From contig OZ005702.1 in the NCBI GenBank assembly GCA_963930775.1, positions 682,001 to 746,000 on the forward strand: a stretch of DNA of 64,000 bases, read 5' to 3'. The DNA is from Cliona cf. orientalis (Eukaryota; Porifera; Demospongiae; Clionaida; Clionaidae). Both the position numbers and the translations under genes were made by a program. The notes under the pieces were generated by a model that did no database searches, was not told where the DNA came from, and was given only the letters and a program-made list of their open reading frames with translations. This document shows positions 39,999 to 52,327 of the stretch, piece after piece (the first letter of the stretch is position 1; every line of letters starts with the position of its first letter).

Positions 39999-40176
39999 TG
40001 CTACTCGACTTGATATCAAGGTGCTTCAATCGCAGTACTAGTCGATTTAGTCTTCGCTTAGCTTGCGCGTGATAAGGTAATGGTCGAAGGACATACAAGT
40101 GAAATTTACGATAATTACCAAACAAAATGCACATGGATATTTATGATTCGACACAAAAGACATGTTTTGGTGGGGT

Positions 40177-40443
40177 CTAGTGTGATAAAATCCATCTTCC
40201 TTTAGCCATTCTTCTTGCTAGCACTCTTCTTCCTTCTTTAGTCCTTATGCGATGCATGAACCCGTGGCGACGCTTTCTCTTCAGGTTGCTGGGCTGATAC
40301 TCCATCCCAAACCGAGCATAGCGAACCAGCTGCAATGGACTCACAAACGGAAGAGGAGCCGCTAGAGGTCTAACAGATTGTGAAAATATTGCACTAGTAC
40401 ATAAAAAGAACAGAATTTGAGACAATTTTGCTACCTGATGCAT
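40177..40443 (-). CDS. MRPL34: Mitochondrial large-subunit ribosomal protein bL34m
   Basis: A single-exon 88-residue protein. The C-terminal half is the bL34 signature [18 protein letters not shown] followed by [15 protein letters not shown]. The N-terminal half ([14 protein letters not shown] and on) is less conserved, consistent with a mitochondrial presequence. The gene lies 178 bp upstream of the kinase gene on the same strand and 276 bp from the divergent POLR3C. Confidence 0.92.
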   Translation of the reverse strand: MHQVAKLSQILFFLCTSAIFSQSVRPLAAPLPFVSPLQLVRYARFGMEYQPSNLKRKRRHGFMHRIRTKEGRRVLARRMAKGRWILSH

Positions 40444-40719
40444 ATTTGTGGGTGTGGTGAGCTGTTTTTTAGCTGGTTAGTGAGAGTTGGAGAGTACAAA
40501 TGTCTCACTGGAGCCAGGCTTGAGCTCGATCTGCACCACAGGGCTCTGAAAAACGCTGACATTTCCCTTCTTCTTCTTGCAGCTCGGAAATTTCGTACCA
40601 ATAGGGTTAAAAATTATGTTGTTATGCGGAACATGTCACGGAAAACAATCTAGAGTATACTAGTTCCATTAACGTATAACGGAGAGATTACTCGAGTTTT
40701 ACGGTGGATCAGTGAGAAA
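40444..40719. promoter_or_regulatory. Bidirectional promoter between MRPL34 and POLR3C
   Basis: A 276-bp head-to-head spacer without coding sequence. No TATA box or known site is clear; shared promoter inferred from geometry. Confidence 0.4.
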
Positions 40720-43700
40720 ATGTCCAACGAGCAGACGAGAGTGGCTTGTCTCCTTCTGCAGGAAAACTTTGGAGATCTAGTGGAGCAGATTGGATGCTAC
40801 CTACTGAAGCATGGCGCATGCTCACTGGATGCCATCGTCAAGGGAACAGATCTCAAACAGAATCAGGTAGCTTGCATTTGAAAGAGAATTCTGGGTGTGT
40901 AACTTTCCTTTAATTACAATATTATTACATCATAATGATGTAACATGGTATATATACGTAAGGCGTGTGCACCAAAGCATGTGGGTGCTTGCGTCCAGCC
41001 GAGAGTTGAGGGCATAAATGTTTACTATTCAATGCCTGCAGGTCTTAATAATAATATTATTATGGGTAATGTAGGTAATGCTATATTAGTATTGTAGGTA
41101 ATGTAAGTAAATAATAAAGTAATCATAAATTTTGGCAATTATTGGTAATATTCAGAGAGAGAAAGTTCTATGATATGCACACCTGTCCCACAGATCAGAC
41201 CAAGTAATATTGGTATTGTAGGTAATGTATGATAATATTGGTAATGTAGGTATTATGGGTAATAATGGTAATATAGCTTGTAGAGAGAGAAACTTTTATG
41301 ATGTTCACACCTGCCCCACAGATCATCTAGATCAGGTTGCTCTTGAACTACTTGTAAAAATTGTATCTAAAGCAAATTTTTGTTGATCTCTTATTCATTC
41401 CCTCCGACGAAACAATTTTCTTAGGTGAAGAAGTCCCTCTGTGTGCTGATTCAGCATCACCTGGTCAGCTGTGAGAGCCAGAGCAAACTGGGCGGAGTTT
41501 CGGGCCAGCCGGCAGCAGCTGCAGCCAATAAATCGGTCATGCTGTACAGCGCTAGAGTTGAACACATTCTGTGGAGGGTGCGGTTTCCTCGCTACATCCA
41601 CGCGGCTAAGGCGGAGTTTGGCGACTTTGGTGAGGTCATTGTCGAAGATATACTGCAGCAGGGACGATCACTGATGAGCGAAGTAAGTAAAGGAATAAAA
41701 AAATTAGATCTTACTCATTAAAATTTTTATGATTAGAACTATAATAATTATTATTGAATGGTCAAAAATAATTTTGTACTTAGCCTTTATCCCCAGCTAT
41801 AGACCCATTGCACGTACGAGAAAAATTCATAAAACACTGATCCTCCAATGGCCATCAAATTCTCCTGACATCACGTATATTATAATATTTTGTTAACGTT
41901 CCTTTTTGTCACTTGCTCTAGTGTGTCCAGCGTGTGTGTGAGAGGATAGAGGCGGCAGACGTGGTCGAGACATCGAAGGTCGGGGAGCTAGTCAAGGAGA
42001 AATTTGTTGCCTTAGTGGAGGGTCGCTTCCTGGAGAGAGTGAACCCCCTCAATCAGCTGCTCGTCATTGCGACGCACGGTGAGCAGGAAGCGGGCGGGAT
42101 CACGAAGATGGCGCTGGATGTCAGATTTGACCTCCCTCCCTCCATCGATGGTGAGTCAATCAATTACATTAGCTGTACGTATATTATTTCATTATTTTTG
42201 TTAGCCATAAAGTATGATAGTCGAAAGCGAAAGAGGGCGTCTGACAGCAATGGAGATGAACCTCAGGCTAAGAAGAGCAAAAAGTTAGCTATTAAACTGT
42301 CCCATCGATTATAATTTTTTATTGCGATCTCCTTATTACAGAGAGAGCAAGGTAGGACACCATTTCAGTGAAGTGGAACGTGTACAGTTTGCCAAAAAAA
42401 TTATGATCTTATTAATATTCTCCTTCCTTCTCCAACAGGAACCAGTTGATGCTGGTGTTCAGTGGCGAGTCAATTTCGACAGATTTCACCAGCACTTCAG
42501 GGACAAGGTTAGCCAGTTATGGGGCATCAGTGCGGAATATGGATACTATAGATCTTCTTTGTTTCTCTTTTCTCTATATAGGCAATTGTGTCTGCAGTGA
42601 TGGAGAAGATTGACGAAACAGCTGCCCTGGTGATGGGCGCAGCTCTCTCTGTCTCCAGTATCCTGCTGAAAGAGTCCACCATGAAGGAACCCACTAGTCC
42701 CGAGGTGAGACAAATAGAACATCAATGTAGCAAGAAGTCATCCTCTCTCCCTCCACCCCCCCCCCCCCCCCCCACCCCCGCCACCACCGATGACTCTGAG
42801 CAGCTGTACATGATGCAGATAGCAGATGCTCTACCAAAGAAGCTTAGGTTGAGTAGAAGTGAGTTGGAGCAGTACCTCAAAGTGCTCGCTGATGATGAGG
42901 TGTGTATCACATGAATCCAACTCCCCTCCCCCTAGTTTAATAACTCTCGATTAACTTTTACCAACAGGCTCAGTTTCTGCACAAAACTGGAGATAGTGGT
43001 GGCGGATCTTATACAGTCAGTATCCTCAAATTTTAACGTACAAGATTTGTAATGCATGGCTATGTGCATAGTTTTTATCATGACATTAAGCCAGTGTGCA
43101 AATTTGTTGACTTTAATTTCCCGAAATATGGAAGTCTCAGTCCAACTGATATTAATTCCATAGAGTGATTATTTTTCTCCTTGACCGTTGATTCTTGTCA
43201 GGTTACCGCCATTCCTCCGAGGTCATCTGCCGGGCGTCCATCGAGTCAATCATCAAGGAGAGGTTTGGGTCAAAGTGCTTCCGTGTGTTCCGACTCCTCC
43301 TCCTGAAGAGGATGCTGGAGCAGAAGCAGGTGGCGGACATGGCCATGATCCCAAGCAAGGAGGCCAAGGAGCTACTCTACATACTCATGGCTGAAAACTA
43401 CGTCACTTTGCAGGTTGGAACACAACCAAGACACAACTGACAGACAGACACACATTCTCTCTCACTTTCTCTCCTTGGTTAGGCCTGCTGAGCAGGCGCT
43501 AGCCACCGAGCCTCAAACCAAGCGAGAGGCGAGGCCTATTCTTTGTCATACCAGTCATACCTGTCAATAGTCTGGTAGTGACGTACAAACAGAGTAAGAA
43601 TCGCCATTACACACTTCTAGTTCTTAAATATTTCAAGAAAAGGCATAATTATAGCAGGCTACAATGATATTCTACTGTTAAAATGAAAAAAAATAACCCC

Positions 43701-45343
43701 ACCCTCCCGTCGACCTTCCGAGCTCTAGGCTGGAACGTTGGTCAGGGTACACTGCACATTACTGCAGCCAGTTAGGCTTCTGTGTCACAGCCACAGGGGA
43801 CCGAAGTCAGCCTATGGTGGATTACCAGGCTTTATCCAGGATGGTGGGTATTCAAGGGAGAAACCTGGACGACCCCTAAGCCATATATGCCCAGGACCAT
43901 GTGCAGTTTTCAGCTGCAGGTGCCAGAGGGGGTACCCCTGACACCGTCTAGCCCCGATAGTCCCTACCGGAAAATGCTATTTATTGAGCTGGGACAGGGG
44001 GTAGCAAAACGCGTATGGGTTTCACGTTGGAATGTACGGACCGTGACGTAATTAATTAATAGCTATGAATATCATTAACTCCATACCGCGGCGCGCGCCA
44101 AAGTGTATCTCGGTAACAAAAACCAGAACGTAGCTTGTAACCAGATGAAAGCAGCTATCATGGTCCTGAACATGCTACTTTACATCTAGACTATATCATA
44201 GCGCACATAAAAAAATTAGATTTTTCACACATGCAGCTTAGATTCATGCTCCCTCAAAGTATGAATACATGTCAAATCATAATCATGATATCAGCTAATA
44301 TTAAAATAATATTTAGGCCAAAAAAATTTGTAAAATCTTTCTTGCAGGAGATACCTCGTACTCCAGACTATGCTCCTTCCCGAACCTTCTACCTGTTCTC
44401 CGTTCACTTGCCCCATGTGACTAGGATGGTGGTCGAGAGATGCTACAAGGCTCTGGGTAACCTCATCTCTAGGAGGGCTACAGAGACAAAGGACAATAAG
44501 TAAGCGAAACTGACTGAAAAAGTATTATCTAGCCTCGATCATCCCCCAGGCCACTCCCACATTTTCAGTGTGCTGGGTGTAGCGCTAAAAATAGTTATGG
44601 GAGTGGCCTGGGGACGAGGCTAATCAAGATTCACATTCAGTAAGTACTGGGTGCTCATTTTTTTCTGTTCAAGAGCGAGCTCTTTGCCTATGTACTCTTA
44701 TATATCATAACTAGTATGGTCTGCTCATGGTGCTCAATGTACATTGAGCTTTGATAAACTAGTATGATCTGACGACCATTACCTACTATGGTCTGCTATT
44801 ATGCACGGTGCTTGACGTATATTGAGCTTTGATTTTTTTTTATAATCTTCTGCAGGAGGTTACTGGAGCGTGATCAGATGTACGAGAGGCAGCTGGCGGA
44901 GGCCGGGGGAGAAGGGGCGGGGCTACACGAGGAGATGGAGGAGGTACTTACGCCCGACGAGAGGGAGAAGGTGACTGCCATCAAGAGAAACGTCGCCAAG
45001 TGAGCTACATGTATAGTAAAGCAGCTGCTGTTTAGTCTGGTCCCAGCCAGTGAAAGTATAATCTATATATATAATAGCTACAATTATAGCTTGTATAGTC
45101 TTAGGCCCGTTCCCCAGTTGTTCAGTGTTGTGTATATGCAGTACTGAAGCAGCTGCTTCAAGTATACAGATCTATTTAGAAATTCAGCCCATTTGTATTG
45201 AAACTTATCTTGCCCTCTGTGTATGTGTTTATAGGCTGGAGCAAGCTGAGATACAGCTGGACGAAACAATCGAGGTCATCTCCGACTACATCACTTTCCA
45301 ATCGACAATACCCACAACTACTACCAAGAAGAAGAAGAAATAA
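40720..45343 (+). CDS. POLR3C: RNA polymerase III subunit RPC3
   Basis: Subunit of the Pol III initiation subcomplex with RPC6 and RPC7, made of winged-helix domains. Exons: 40720-40866, 41425-41682, 41922-42150, 42205-42283, 42342-42351 (10-nt micro-exon), 42439-42507, 42582-42704, 42804-42899, 42968-43019, 43202-43413, 44348-44499, 44856-44999 and 45235-45343, giving 559 residues. Family landmarks: LLLQENFGDLVEQIG, RFPRYIHAAKAEFGD, WRVNFDRFHQHFRD, IIKERFGSKCFRVFR, EQKQVADMAMIPSKEAK and TPDYAPSRTFYLFSV, then a C-terminal coiled coil and a lysine tail. The 99-nt interval 42705-42803 is in frame and open, so it could be retained as a 33-residue proline-rich insert. Intron 40867-41424 holds short TAATATTGG-type repeats. 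Confidence 0.92.
41155..41330. repeat. Direct repeats in POLR3C intron 1
   Basis: AGAGAGAAA followed by TTTATGATxTxCACACCTG and CCCACAGATCA occurs at about 41155 and 41283, separated by GGTAATATTGGTAATGTAGG-type short repeats. No ORF. Confidence 0.5.
43680..44259 (+). mobile_element. Dispersed repeat, copy 2 (also at 17383-17985)
   Basis: Nearly identical to copy 1 from the A-rich start and CCCCACCCTCCCGTCGACC to CTCCCTCAAAG, with the same open 89-codon frame (43782-44051). Here it sits sense-oriented in the 934-bp POLR3C intron 43414-44347. The left flank (43440-43680) includes GGCCTGCTGAGCAGGC, another short palindrome. Confidence 0.65.
44531..44621. repeat. Fold-back repeat in a POLR3C intron
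   Basis: AGCCTCGATCATCCCCCAGG plus CCACTCCCA on the left pairs with TGGGAGTGGCCTGGGGACGAGGCT on the right around a short loop. The core GGCCTGGGGACGAGG also occurs alone near 18945, so it belongs to a repeat family. Two partially matching copies of TACTATGGTCTGCT...TTGAGCTTTGAT follow at 44713-44832. Confidence 0.6.
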
Positions 45344-45454
45344 TCCATAAATTTAATTAGTATCCACCCTTTCATCACTGTTATTAATAATTATTGATTC
45401 TGATCTTATGAAATTGAGAAGATTGTCATTGAATGAGAGAGAAAGCTTTAATGG

Positions 45455-46574
45455 CTACCCACTAATACTCTCAGTCTTATCGACTGACGAGTCGCGTGGA
45501 TGATTTGGTTCTAGTTCCGTCTTCTTTGTCTTGTCTTTTCTCCCTGTGGCAGCTGCAGCTGATGGTGGGTCATCCGCTATTCCCATGGTTTTCCTGATAT
45601 CCTCTTCAAACGAGGTCAGAGAGGGGATGTACGTTCTCTTGGTGACAAAGTCAGCAGGGGTATCCAGGGGACCCTCTGATCAGCAAAAAAATAGAATTTA
45701 ATTTTAATCCATTATTCCTACCTACCCCTCCCTCCTTGAAATTTCTATAGTGTACAATGTCATACATAACATTATAGAGGAATGAAGGCTCATTGCTACG
45801 TGTGACTGCTATTAAGTATTTGCTCAACTCACAACAATCTGCTATATAATATACGAAAGTTGAGCTTAACATAAGTACTGGAATATTATGTCTCATCTTC
45901 CCCTCTGTGAGTTCTAACCTTCATAGCCACTTCTCAATTTCCAGTCCTTTCGTTCGGAGAGCTCTGGTGGTTTAGGAATGATCATTCCAGAGCGTCTTGA
46001 TGCCCTCACCTTCTCCCCATCCTCCGTGTACTTGTAGTTAATCCGACATGGCTTCCTAAAATTAATGTCAATAATGAACTGTAATTAATGTGGTACAGTA
46101 TTATAGCTATTTATTGATAAACGAGGCTTACCCATCTTTAGGATCCACTAGAGCCACGTTGGAGATGTGGAGAGGGGCTTCACTCAGAACTCTACCAGGT
46201 GGCATATCCCCAGATGCCGGAACATGACGGATGTGCTGCACAAAAGTTGATCGATATTAAAAATCTTATAATATTTTTGCTGATGATTAGCTTACGGTAT
46301 TGAGTCCTTGTACAAAGACTCTGTGTCTCTTTCTATCCACTATTCCTATAACGCCCTGCTTTCCTTTGTCCTTCCCAGCCAGTACCTCAACCTGCACACA
46401 GCATGCATATGATGCGCTTCAAAGCTTTGGTGTGGTTTATATAGAAAACGATACAGCACTCACAGTATCTCCCCTGACTATACTCCACTTCTTTATCGGT
46501 TCTGGAAGCTTTCTCTTTACTCCCTTCATGTACCTCACCCGCTTAGCGGACTGCGTCCACGGTCTCCAAGACAT
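45455..46574 (-). CDS. MRPL24: Mitochondrial large-subunit ribosomal protein uL24m
   Basis: Five exons, 46574-46464, 46391-46296, 46235-46132, 46055-45919 and 45675-45455, encode 222 residues. The KOW motif region reads VEVLAGKDKGKQGVIG, followed by VFVQGLNT as in uL24m. PCRINYKYTEDGEKVR and SGMIIPKP match the mitochondrial C-terminal extension, as does RTYIPSLTSFEEDI. Convergent with POLR3C, with only 111 bp between stop codons, and 213 bp downstream of RPUSD2. Confidence 0.92.
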
Positions 46575-46787
46575 GCTCCAGCAGAGAGCCACGTGAATGA
46601 TCAGAAGCTAGGTAAAGATCGTTACCGTAGAAAAATGCAATGTATTGACCATCTATGCAACATTTTCTTCACGAATTCATGTACATGGTAGCAAAAGTAA
46701 AATAGAATTTTGTGGATGATGATAATTGTCTTCCATGACAGATATGGCATAAATAATTCAAATTATGAGATTGTAATGATCAGCTAG

Positions 46788-48911
46788 CTAGCTAGCATTT
46801 AACAAATTTGTCCACGCCGGTCTAGGAGCTTCAAATGTCCAAGGATCGCTGGGATCTTGTGACGAACAGCGATAGGAGTGCAGCCATATGGAGTAGGAAC
46901 TGTCAACCAGCGGGACCCGGACATCCCTCGGCTCGTCATCACCAGAGTTGCATCGTGAGCACCACGGAATCTTAGCGTAGTCAGTCACAGCGGGGATCCT
47001 CCCGCCATTGAAGATCCTATCACAATTATTATTTCTAATAATCACATTCATTTCAATGTTGTTTTGTCAAGTGTGAACGTCCGTTATTTTAAGAGAAATG
47101 CATTATCGTCATTATTGTCACTTACTCGTAGTCGTTAAGTTCTCCCCCGTACTTGATGTCGTTTGATATCGGATGTCCTATAAAAATTACAAAATTGTGC
47201 AGCTGTCATAGCACAGCGTCATAAATACAGTTGAACCTCCAAACAAAGGACACTTTGGGAACAATATTATAAATTCAGCTGTTTTGTCCCTTATAGAGAG
47301 GTTGTCCTCTTCTCGGAGGTTCTCAAATAGAAAGTATAGGGAATGGTAGTTTTTGGGACCTCAAACAGTGTCCCCCTATAAAGAGGTATAACATACAGTG
47401 CCCCTTTCTCGGAGGGCCCTTTATTAGAGGTTCAACTGTAATATTAATACCAGAACCAGTATACCTTATCAGATTTTGATTTCTCTCACCTAGCCATTGC
47501 AGATGCAGTCTGATCTGATGTGTTCTTCCCGTGATTGGTCTGCATCTGACGATGGACTCTGACTTATCCTCGGCAACCGATTCCCTCTCAAACACAGTCA
47601 CTGCACTCTTTCCTGTGCACAGAAAGAGCTATGATAATGTACAATAATACGCAGCAGCTTATTGAGTCTGGAGAAAAGCTGGCCATCATAATATTATTAT
47701 TATTATTTATTATAATTATGCATAACATCAGTTTTCGACGATCCCTATCGCAGGACTACACTATTGCTTAAAATTTTATTTATGTTTTGTCACATAACGT
47801 ACCATCAGGGGAGACCCCCCAGAGGAGCGGTGGGTGGAAAGTTTTCCGTTCAATGGGTTGGTCAACTGTCACCACACCTTCAGGAAACACTCCCTATAAA
47901 GGAATATTTCCGCAATATTCAATGTCAATTTTACAAAAAAATTGGGGGGGGGGGGGGGGGGGGCAACCTCAATAATATATGAGGCAGGGGGGAGGGTAAT
48001 TAAGCTATTTCTAGGGGAGGGAAAAAGCACCTATAGACAAACACAGCGGCCAATTGTATTCCAATACTTCACCTTGACCCTAGCAAGATATTCCTTGTTC
48101 ACGGACCGTTTCATGAAGATGCCGGAGTAATGAGCAGCAGCTCTTCGATTTCGGGTAAATAACAGCAATCCAGAAGTCTGGCGATCAATTCTGCAGCATA
48201 CAAGAAAAAAAAAATCTCTCAAAGTATATTCATGATAATAATACCTGCTAGATGGAGCTATAAAGCTTCCTGGACCAGCCAGCTCTGGGTGCTCACTAGC
48301 CAGTATTCTCTGTATGGTATTAAACTACATGCAAAAAAAAAAAAGAGATATCAACTTTATATTTCTAAGGGGAAATTTTTCTGCATTTTTTTTTTTTGCT
48401 ATTCTCACTTTGAATGTGCCAGTTGGATGAATAGGTATAGAGCTCGGTTTGTTGACGACTATGACATCATCGTCTACATGGAGCAATCTGATTGGACGAT
48501 CTAGCACCTGGCGATACAGAATACAACATAAATTTCACACTCCACCGCATTCAGCCGATCACAGTAATAACTTCCGACACTCACTCACCTCTGGCTCATG
48601 CATGTGCACCAGAAGTTTTATGACATCACTTGCAGACAGAATGTAGCTGGGCTTGACGAATCTGTCATTGACTGTCAGTCTACGGCCATCAAACACAGAC
48701 TGAAGCCCCTCTGATGAAATAAACTGAAAGTACTCAGGAAGGACCTAGTGCAGTACATGTACTGTCAGCTTTATACGACAAAGTTCATGATATAAATATT
48801 GGTACGAACTTCTTCGATTTTCCTTCCCATCCATGCTAGCCGAACCGCTCTTTTTATGGTATAGAGATAAGGTACCACCAGCCGGAAACCTCCAACGAAC
48901 GTATAACTCAT
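46788..48911 (-). CDS. RPUSD2: RNA pseudouridine synthase, RPUSD2/RluA family
   Basis: Isomerises uridine to pseudouridine in RNA. Nine exons, 48911-48810, 48744-48589, 48507-48409, 48324-48245, 48190-48073, 47893-47803, 47612-47490, 47177-47126 and 47016-46788, give 349 residues. An S4-like region ([18 protein letters not shown]) precedes the catalytic domain: [27 protein letters not shown] with the catalytic aspartate, [16 protein letters not shown] and LGHPISND. The tail has CSRCNSG and SIWLHSYRC, matching the RPUSD2-specific C-terminal cysteine-containing segment. The usual HRLD is SRID here. It is shorter at the N-terminus than I recall for the human protein. Intron 47178-47489 holds a MITE; intron 47894-48072 holds a poly-G run near 47945. 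Confidence 0.9.
47228..47438. mobile_element. TA-flanked MITE in an RPUSD2 intron
   Basis: The ends CAGTTGAACCTC and GAGGTTCAACTG are perfect inverted repeats, with TA on both outer sides (47226-47227 and 47439-47440). Internal pieces such as TCTCGGAGGT and TATAGAGAGGT are also partly repeated. Length and TA duplication fit a non-autonomous Tc1/mariner- or pogo-type element. No ORF. Confidence 0.72.
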
Positions 48912-49658
48912 CTATATCATGTATATCTTGGCTAAAAAGTATCCTATCGTTTCAGTATCGTGTACGCTTCCATGTGCTCGTGTTCTAAATATCGCCCACC
49001 AAAACCTAAAAGGTCACGTGTTCACGTCCGTACACTGCGAGTTTACGGAGCACTGGGAAAGTTCCCAGGTGCAACAAATTCAATGGACGTCGTGTTATAG
49101 AGAAGTAGCCAGCTGATAGATGATACCGTTGAAGTATTCGCTAACTGTTTCGTCTACGCTGGACCTCCGAAAAGTTTTGTAAGTGAGTGTAGGGAGCTAC
49201 TTCTCTTTGCTATTTTTAGTACCCAAAGCGTAACTATTTTCTGTCAACAATCGTACACGGTTGGTAGTTTTTGTCGTGAGAGAGATATCTATGAGCAACT
49301 CTGCAGTTGCAGGTCGCTTACTGTCTGTCGCTGGCAGTCAGTGTGCTGTAATATGAGCCAGACATTTACCAGCTATTAAAGTGGAATTGACGAGGGGTAG
49401 GGTAACTCGGTGAATGCAGCTAGGCTGATCAGATGCAACTCTTCTACAACATACGTGAGACAGTGACGGATTGTTCCCACTGGAGAGAGAAATTGCTTGG
49501 GCTGAATATATTGAGCGTGAAGACAATATTCCTTTACAAAAGCACTGTCTGATACCTGATTTTCACTACCTAAGGAGTCTGACTCATTTCCTTTCCTCCC
49601 TTTATCTTTATCGCAGGTGAAACCACAAGGCTGATTTGAGTTGTTCACTGGGCCCAAT
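48912..49658. promoter_or_regulatory. Divergent promoter and likely 5' UTR
   Basis: Spacer between the RPUSD2 ATG and the first coding exon of the AKAP13/ARHGEF28-like gene. The left part (48912-49060) is the RPUSD2 promoter side. The right part probably holds the 5' UTR of the plus-strand gene, since its first coding exon is only 10 nt. No coding sequence or repeat recognised. Confidence 0.4.
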
Positions 49659-51099
49659 ATGACAACTGGTGAGTGCCTAGCTCATGATAGTAGCTGATTT
49701 CTATGGCATCTTCCATCCACAAACTCATGCATCCACACAGTAGTATAATAATATGGTGGTGGTAGTGGTAGTAATGAAATGAGGCTTATAACGCAAGGGG
49801 TTAGCCCAAATGTGGTGCGCTCTCTCTCTCTCACACACACACCATTATAGACTACATGTTAGAGGGTAGTTAGCTAATACTCCTGGAGTAGTGCAGAGCC
49901 TACTGGGCATGGGTGTACTCACTTTTATCACTTGTGACCTTTCCTCAGATCTACAAGATCTTGGAACACATGGTCAAATTGTATTGTAGCTATATCCTGC
50001 CCCATGGGTAGCAGGTGGCAAGAAGGGTTTGTATGGGTAGTCAAGTACATTGTAGGTGTATAGGATGAGAGAGAGTGTTCCTATCAGCACATGTGCACAG
50101 TACAGAGATTTGCTACATGTACAATGTAATGTGTATGTAGTGCTCCCTACCTTCTTTATGTGACACGCTGGTACTGTACGTGGTACCATGGTAGAGCTTT
50201 AGGTGTCGATTTGTTGGCAGGTTTGTGCAAATTGAAAGCCTTACACATGTATAGTAATGCCAGTCACACTGCTGGACTCTCTCTCTCTCCTTCTCTCTCT
50301 CTCTTTTCTGTTCCCTCCCATACCCCCACCCCACCCTCTCTCTCTCCTTTTAAAACCTCTAGCAGTCACTTGACTAACATCCGTTGAACAGTGATGAGCT
50401 CATTGTTGCCATAGTACAAGAGCTGGATGTTGCAGTGGGAAGATGCTTGTTTGACATTTATTACACTTAAGATGTTCCCATTGAGTGCCGTAATTATTTC
50501 ACACAGTACATGCCATATACATGCATTGGCCTTCCAAATCTTGTGCCCATAATATTATCATAGTACATGTATACAGTGGAATCTCCTCTCTATTGCAGAC
50601 ATGATATTTTTGTATATTTCTCGTTTCTCTGTGTATCCAAGCAAGGCCCTAGATCTTTACGTTAGGTGTGAGTTCTTATCATAGAGGTTATAGCACTGCA
50701 CATTAAAAAAAAGATTTTTGTGTAATGTGCTCTTGATTTTCTATCATCCCACGGCTAAACTGGTGGTTTCGTGGCCATTTCATTTTAACGAGCATGGCTA
50801 GTTACAGATAGTGGGGATTCTTAGGCTTAATTAGTATCTAAAGTAGTTTGTTTTATTCCACCCCAGGTATGCATACTTTTATCCCATACCAGTCACCCCC
50901 AATCTTAGAGTGTACTTACTTAGTGTTTTCCTGGAATCAAAAATGAGGGGAATTTAACACTAGTTAATGATATGTAGAAACAGAAATTCAATTGGATTCA
51001 TGAAAGAGAAAGTATATTAGGTTTGGTGGTGGCTCAAGTAGCGATGGTGGAGGACCGTTTCATTCAATTGTGAATATATTGGCTCTCCCATCACTTGTA

Positions 51100-51130
<31 letters not shown>

Positions 51131-52277
51131 GTTGTAGCTTTAGAGTGCTAACTGTGTGAGGGTAGTGACTTGGGGGTTTGCTTGTTCACAACTCCCTATC
51201 TTGATTACTGTAGCTGGGGTGCTCAGTTACACAGGTGGGGTATGGTAATTACATTTATACTCCATGAATATACTTACAGTACTCTCGGCCACTATCTAAT
51301 CTTCAACACATCTCCCTTTAGGCTTAAAAATAGTAAAAATATAGAGTGCCCAGATTATTATTTCAAAAAATCCCTTAACTAGCGACCTTTTCTTAAGGTT
51401 TAAAACACTAGTTAATAAGCTTTTAGAAAGTTCCCATCGTACTGGCTATGCCCAGGGCCCATTAAGCGATTATCCTGCAATTTACCGAGGCCGCGGTGGA
51501 ATGTCCGCTATCTATTAAGCCTACATGGCAATTTCAGTTAGCCTTTATGAGGGCTGTGTTTTTGTGTGTCGTTTTTATTGTGCTCAGGTGTTTGGGGTAT
51601 GTATGTGTGTGGGTGTGTCCAAGTGCTGTGCAAGGGAGGGGGAGAGAGAGAGAGTAAAAGAGAAGGGATAGAGAGAGAGAGAATAGAAAGAGAAGAGAGG
51701 GAGAGAGAGAGAAAAGAAAGGGAGGGAGAGAGAGAGAGAGAATGAGCATTACGTACACACGTAGAAAGCTTCATGGGTACAGTTGCTGCACTGTTTGTTT
51801 TCAGTTGTGTATACATGTGTTGTATTTCCAAGTTTGGCGTATTTATAGCCGAGAGCTTTTCTAAAAGGTCTGTTGGGACTTCCTACCTCATGCATTATGT
51901 TCGTGTATAAACATAGTATGTACACTGATACTTGTATAAGCAGAGTATAATATGTAGATGTTCAGTTAAGGGGTGATATACTCATATATCTTGCTCTGTG
52001 TGTGTGAGTGTGTGTGTGAGTGGGTATTCATTCTTCAAAGGTAGGGGGGCTGGGGACTAGAAAGAGGTGGAAGGAAACCAGGCTTCTGTGTTGCTCCCTG
52101 CTTTTCTATGGGAAGTGAGTGTTGCATAATTAGTACAAAGGTCCTTTCTATTGCACATACACAGTGTATTGTATTATTACTATGTGTGTGTACCTATTTC
52201 TAGAACGTAGGAGAGCATCTTGCGGTGATGAAGAAACTGTGACCATCAGCCCTCATGAATGTTCTGTCGAGGTAAGC

Positions 52278-52327
<50 letters not shown>

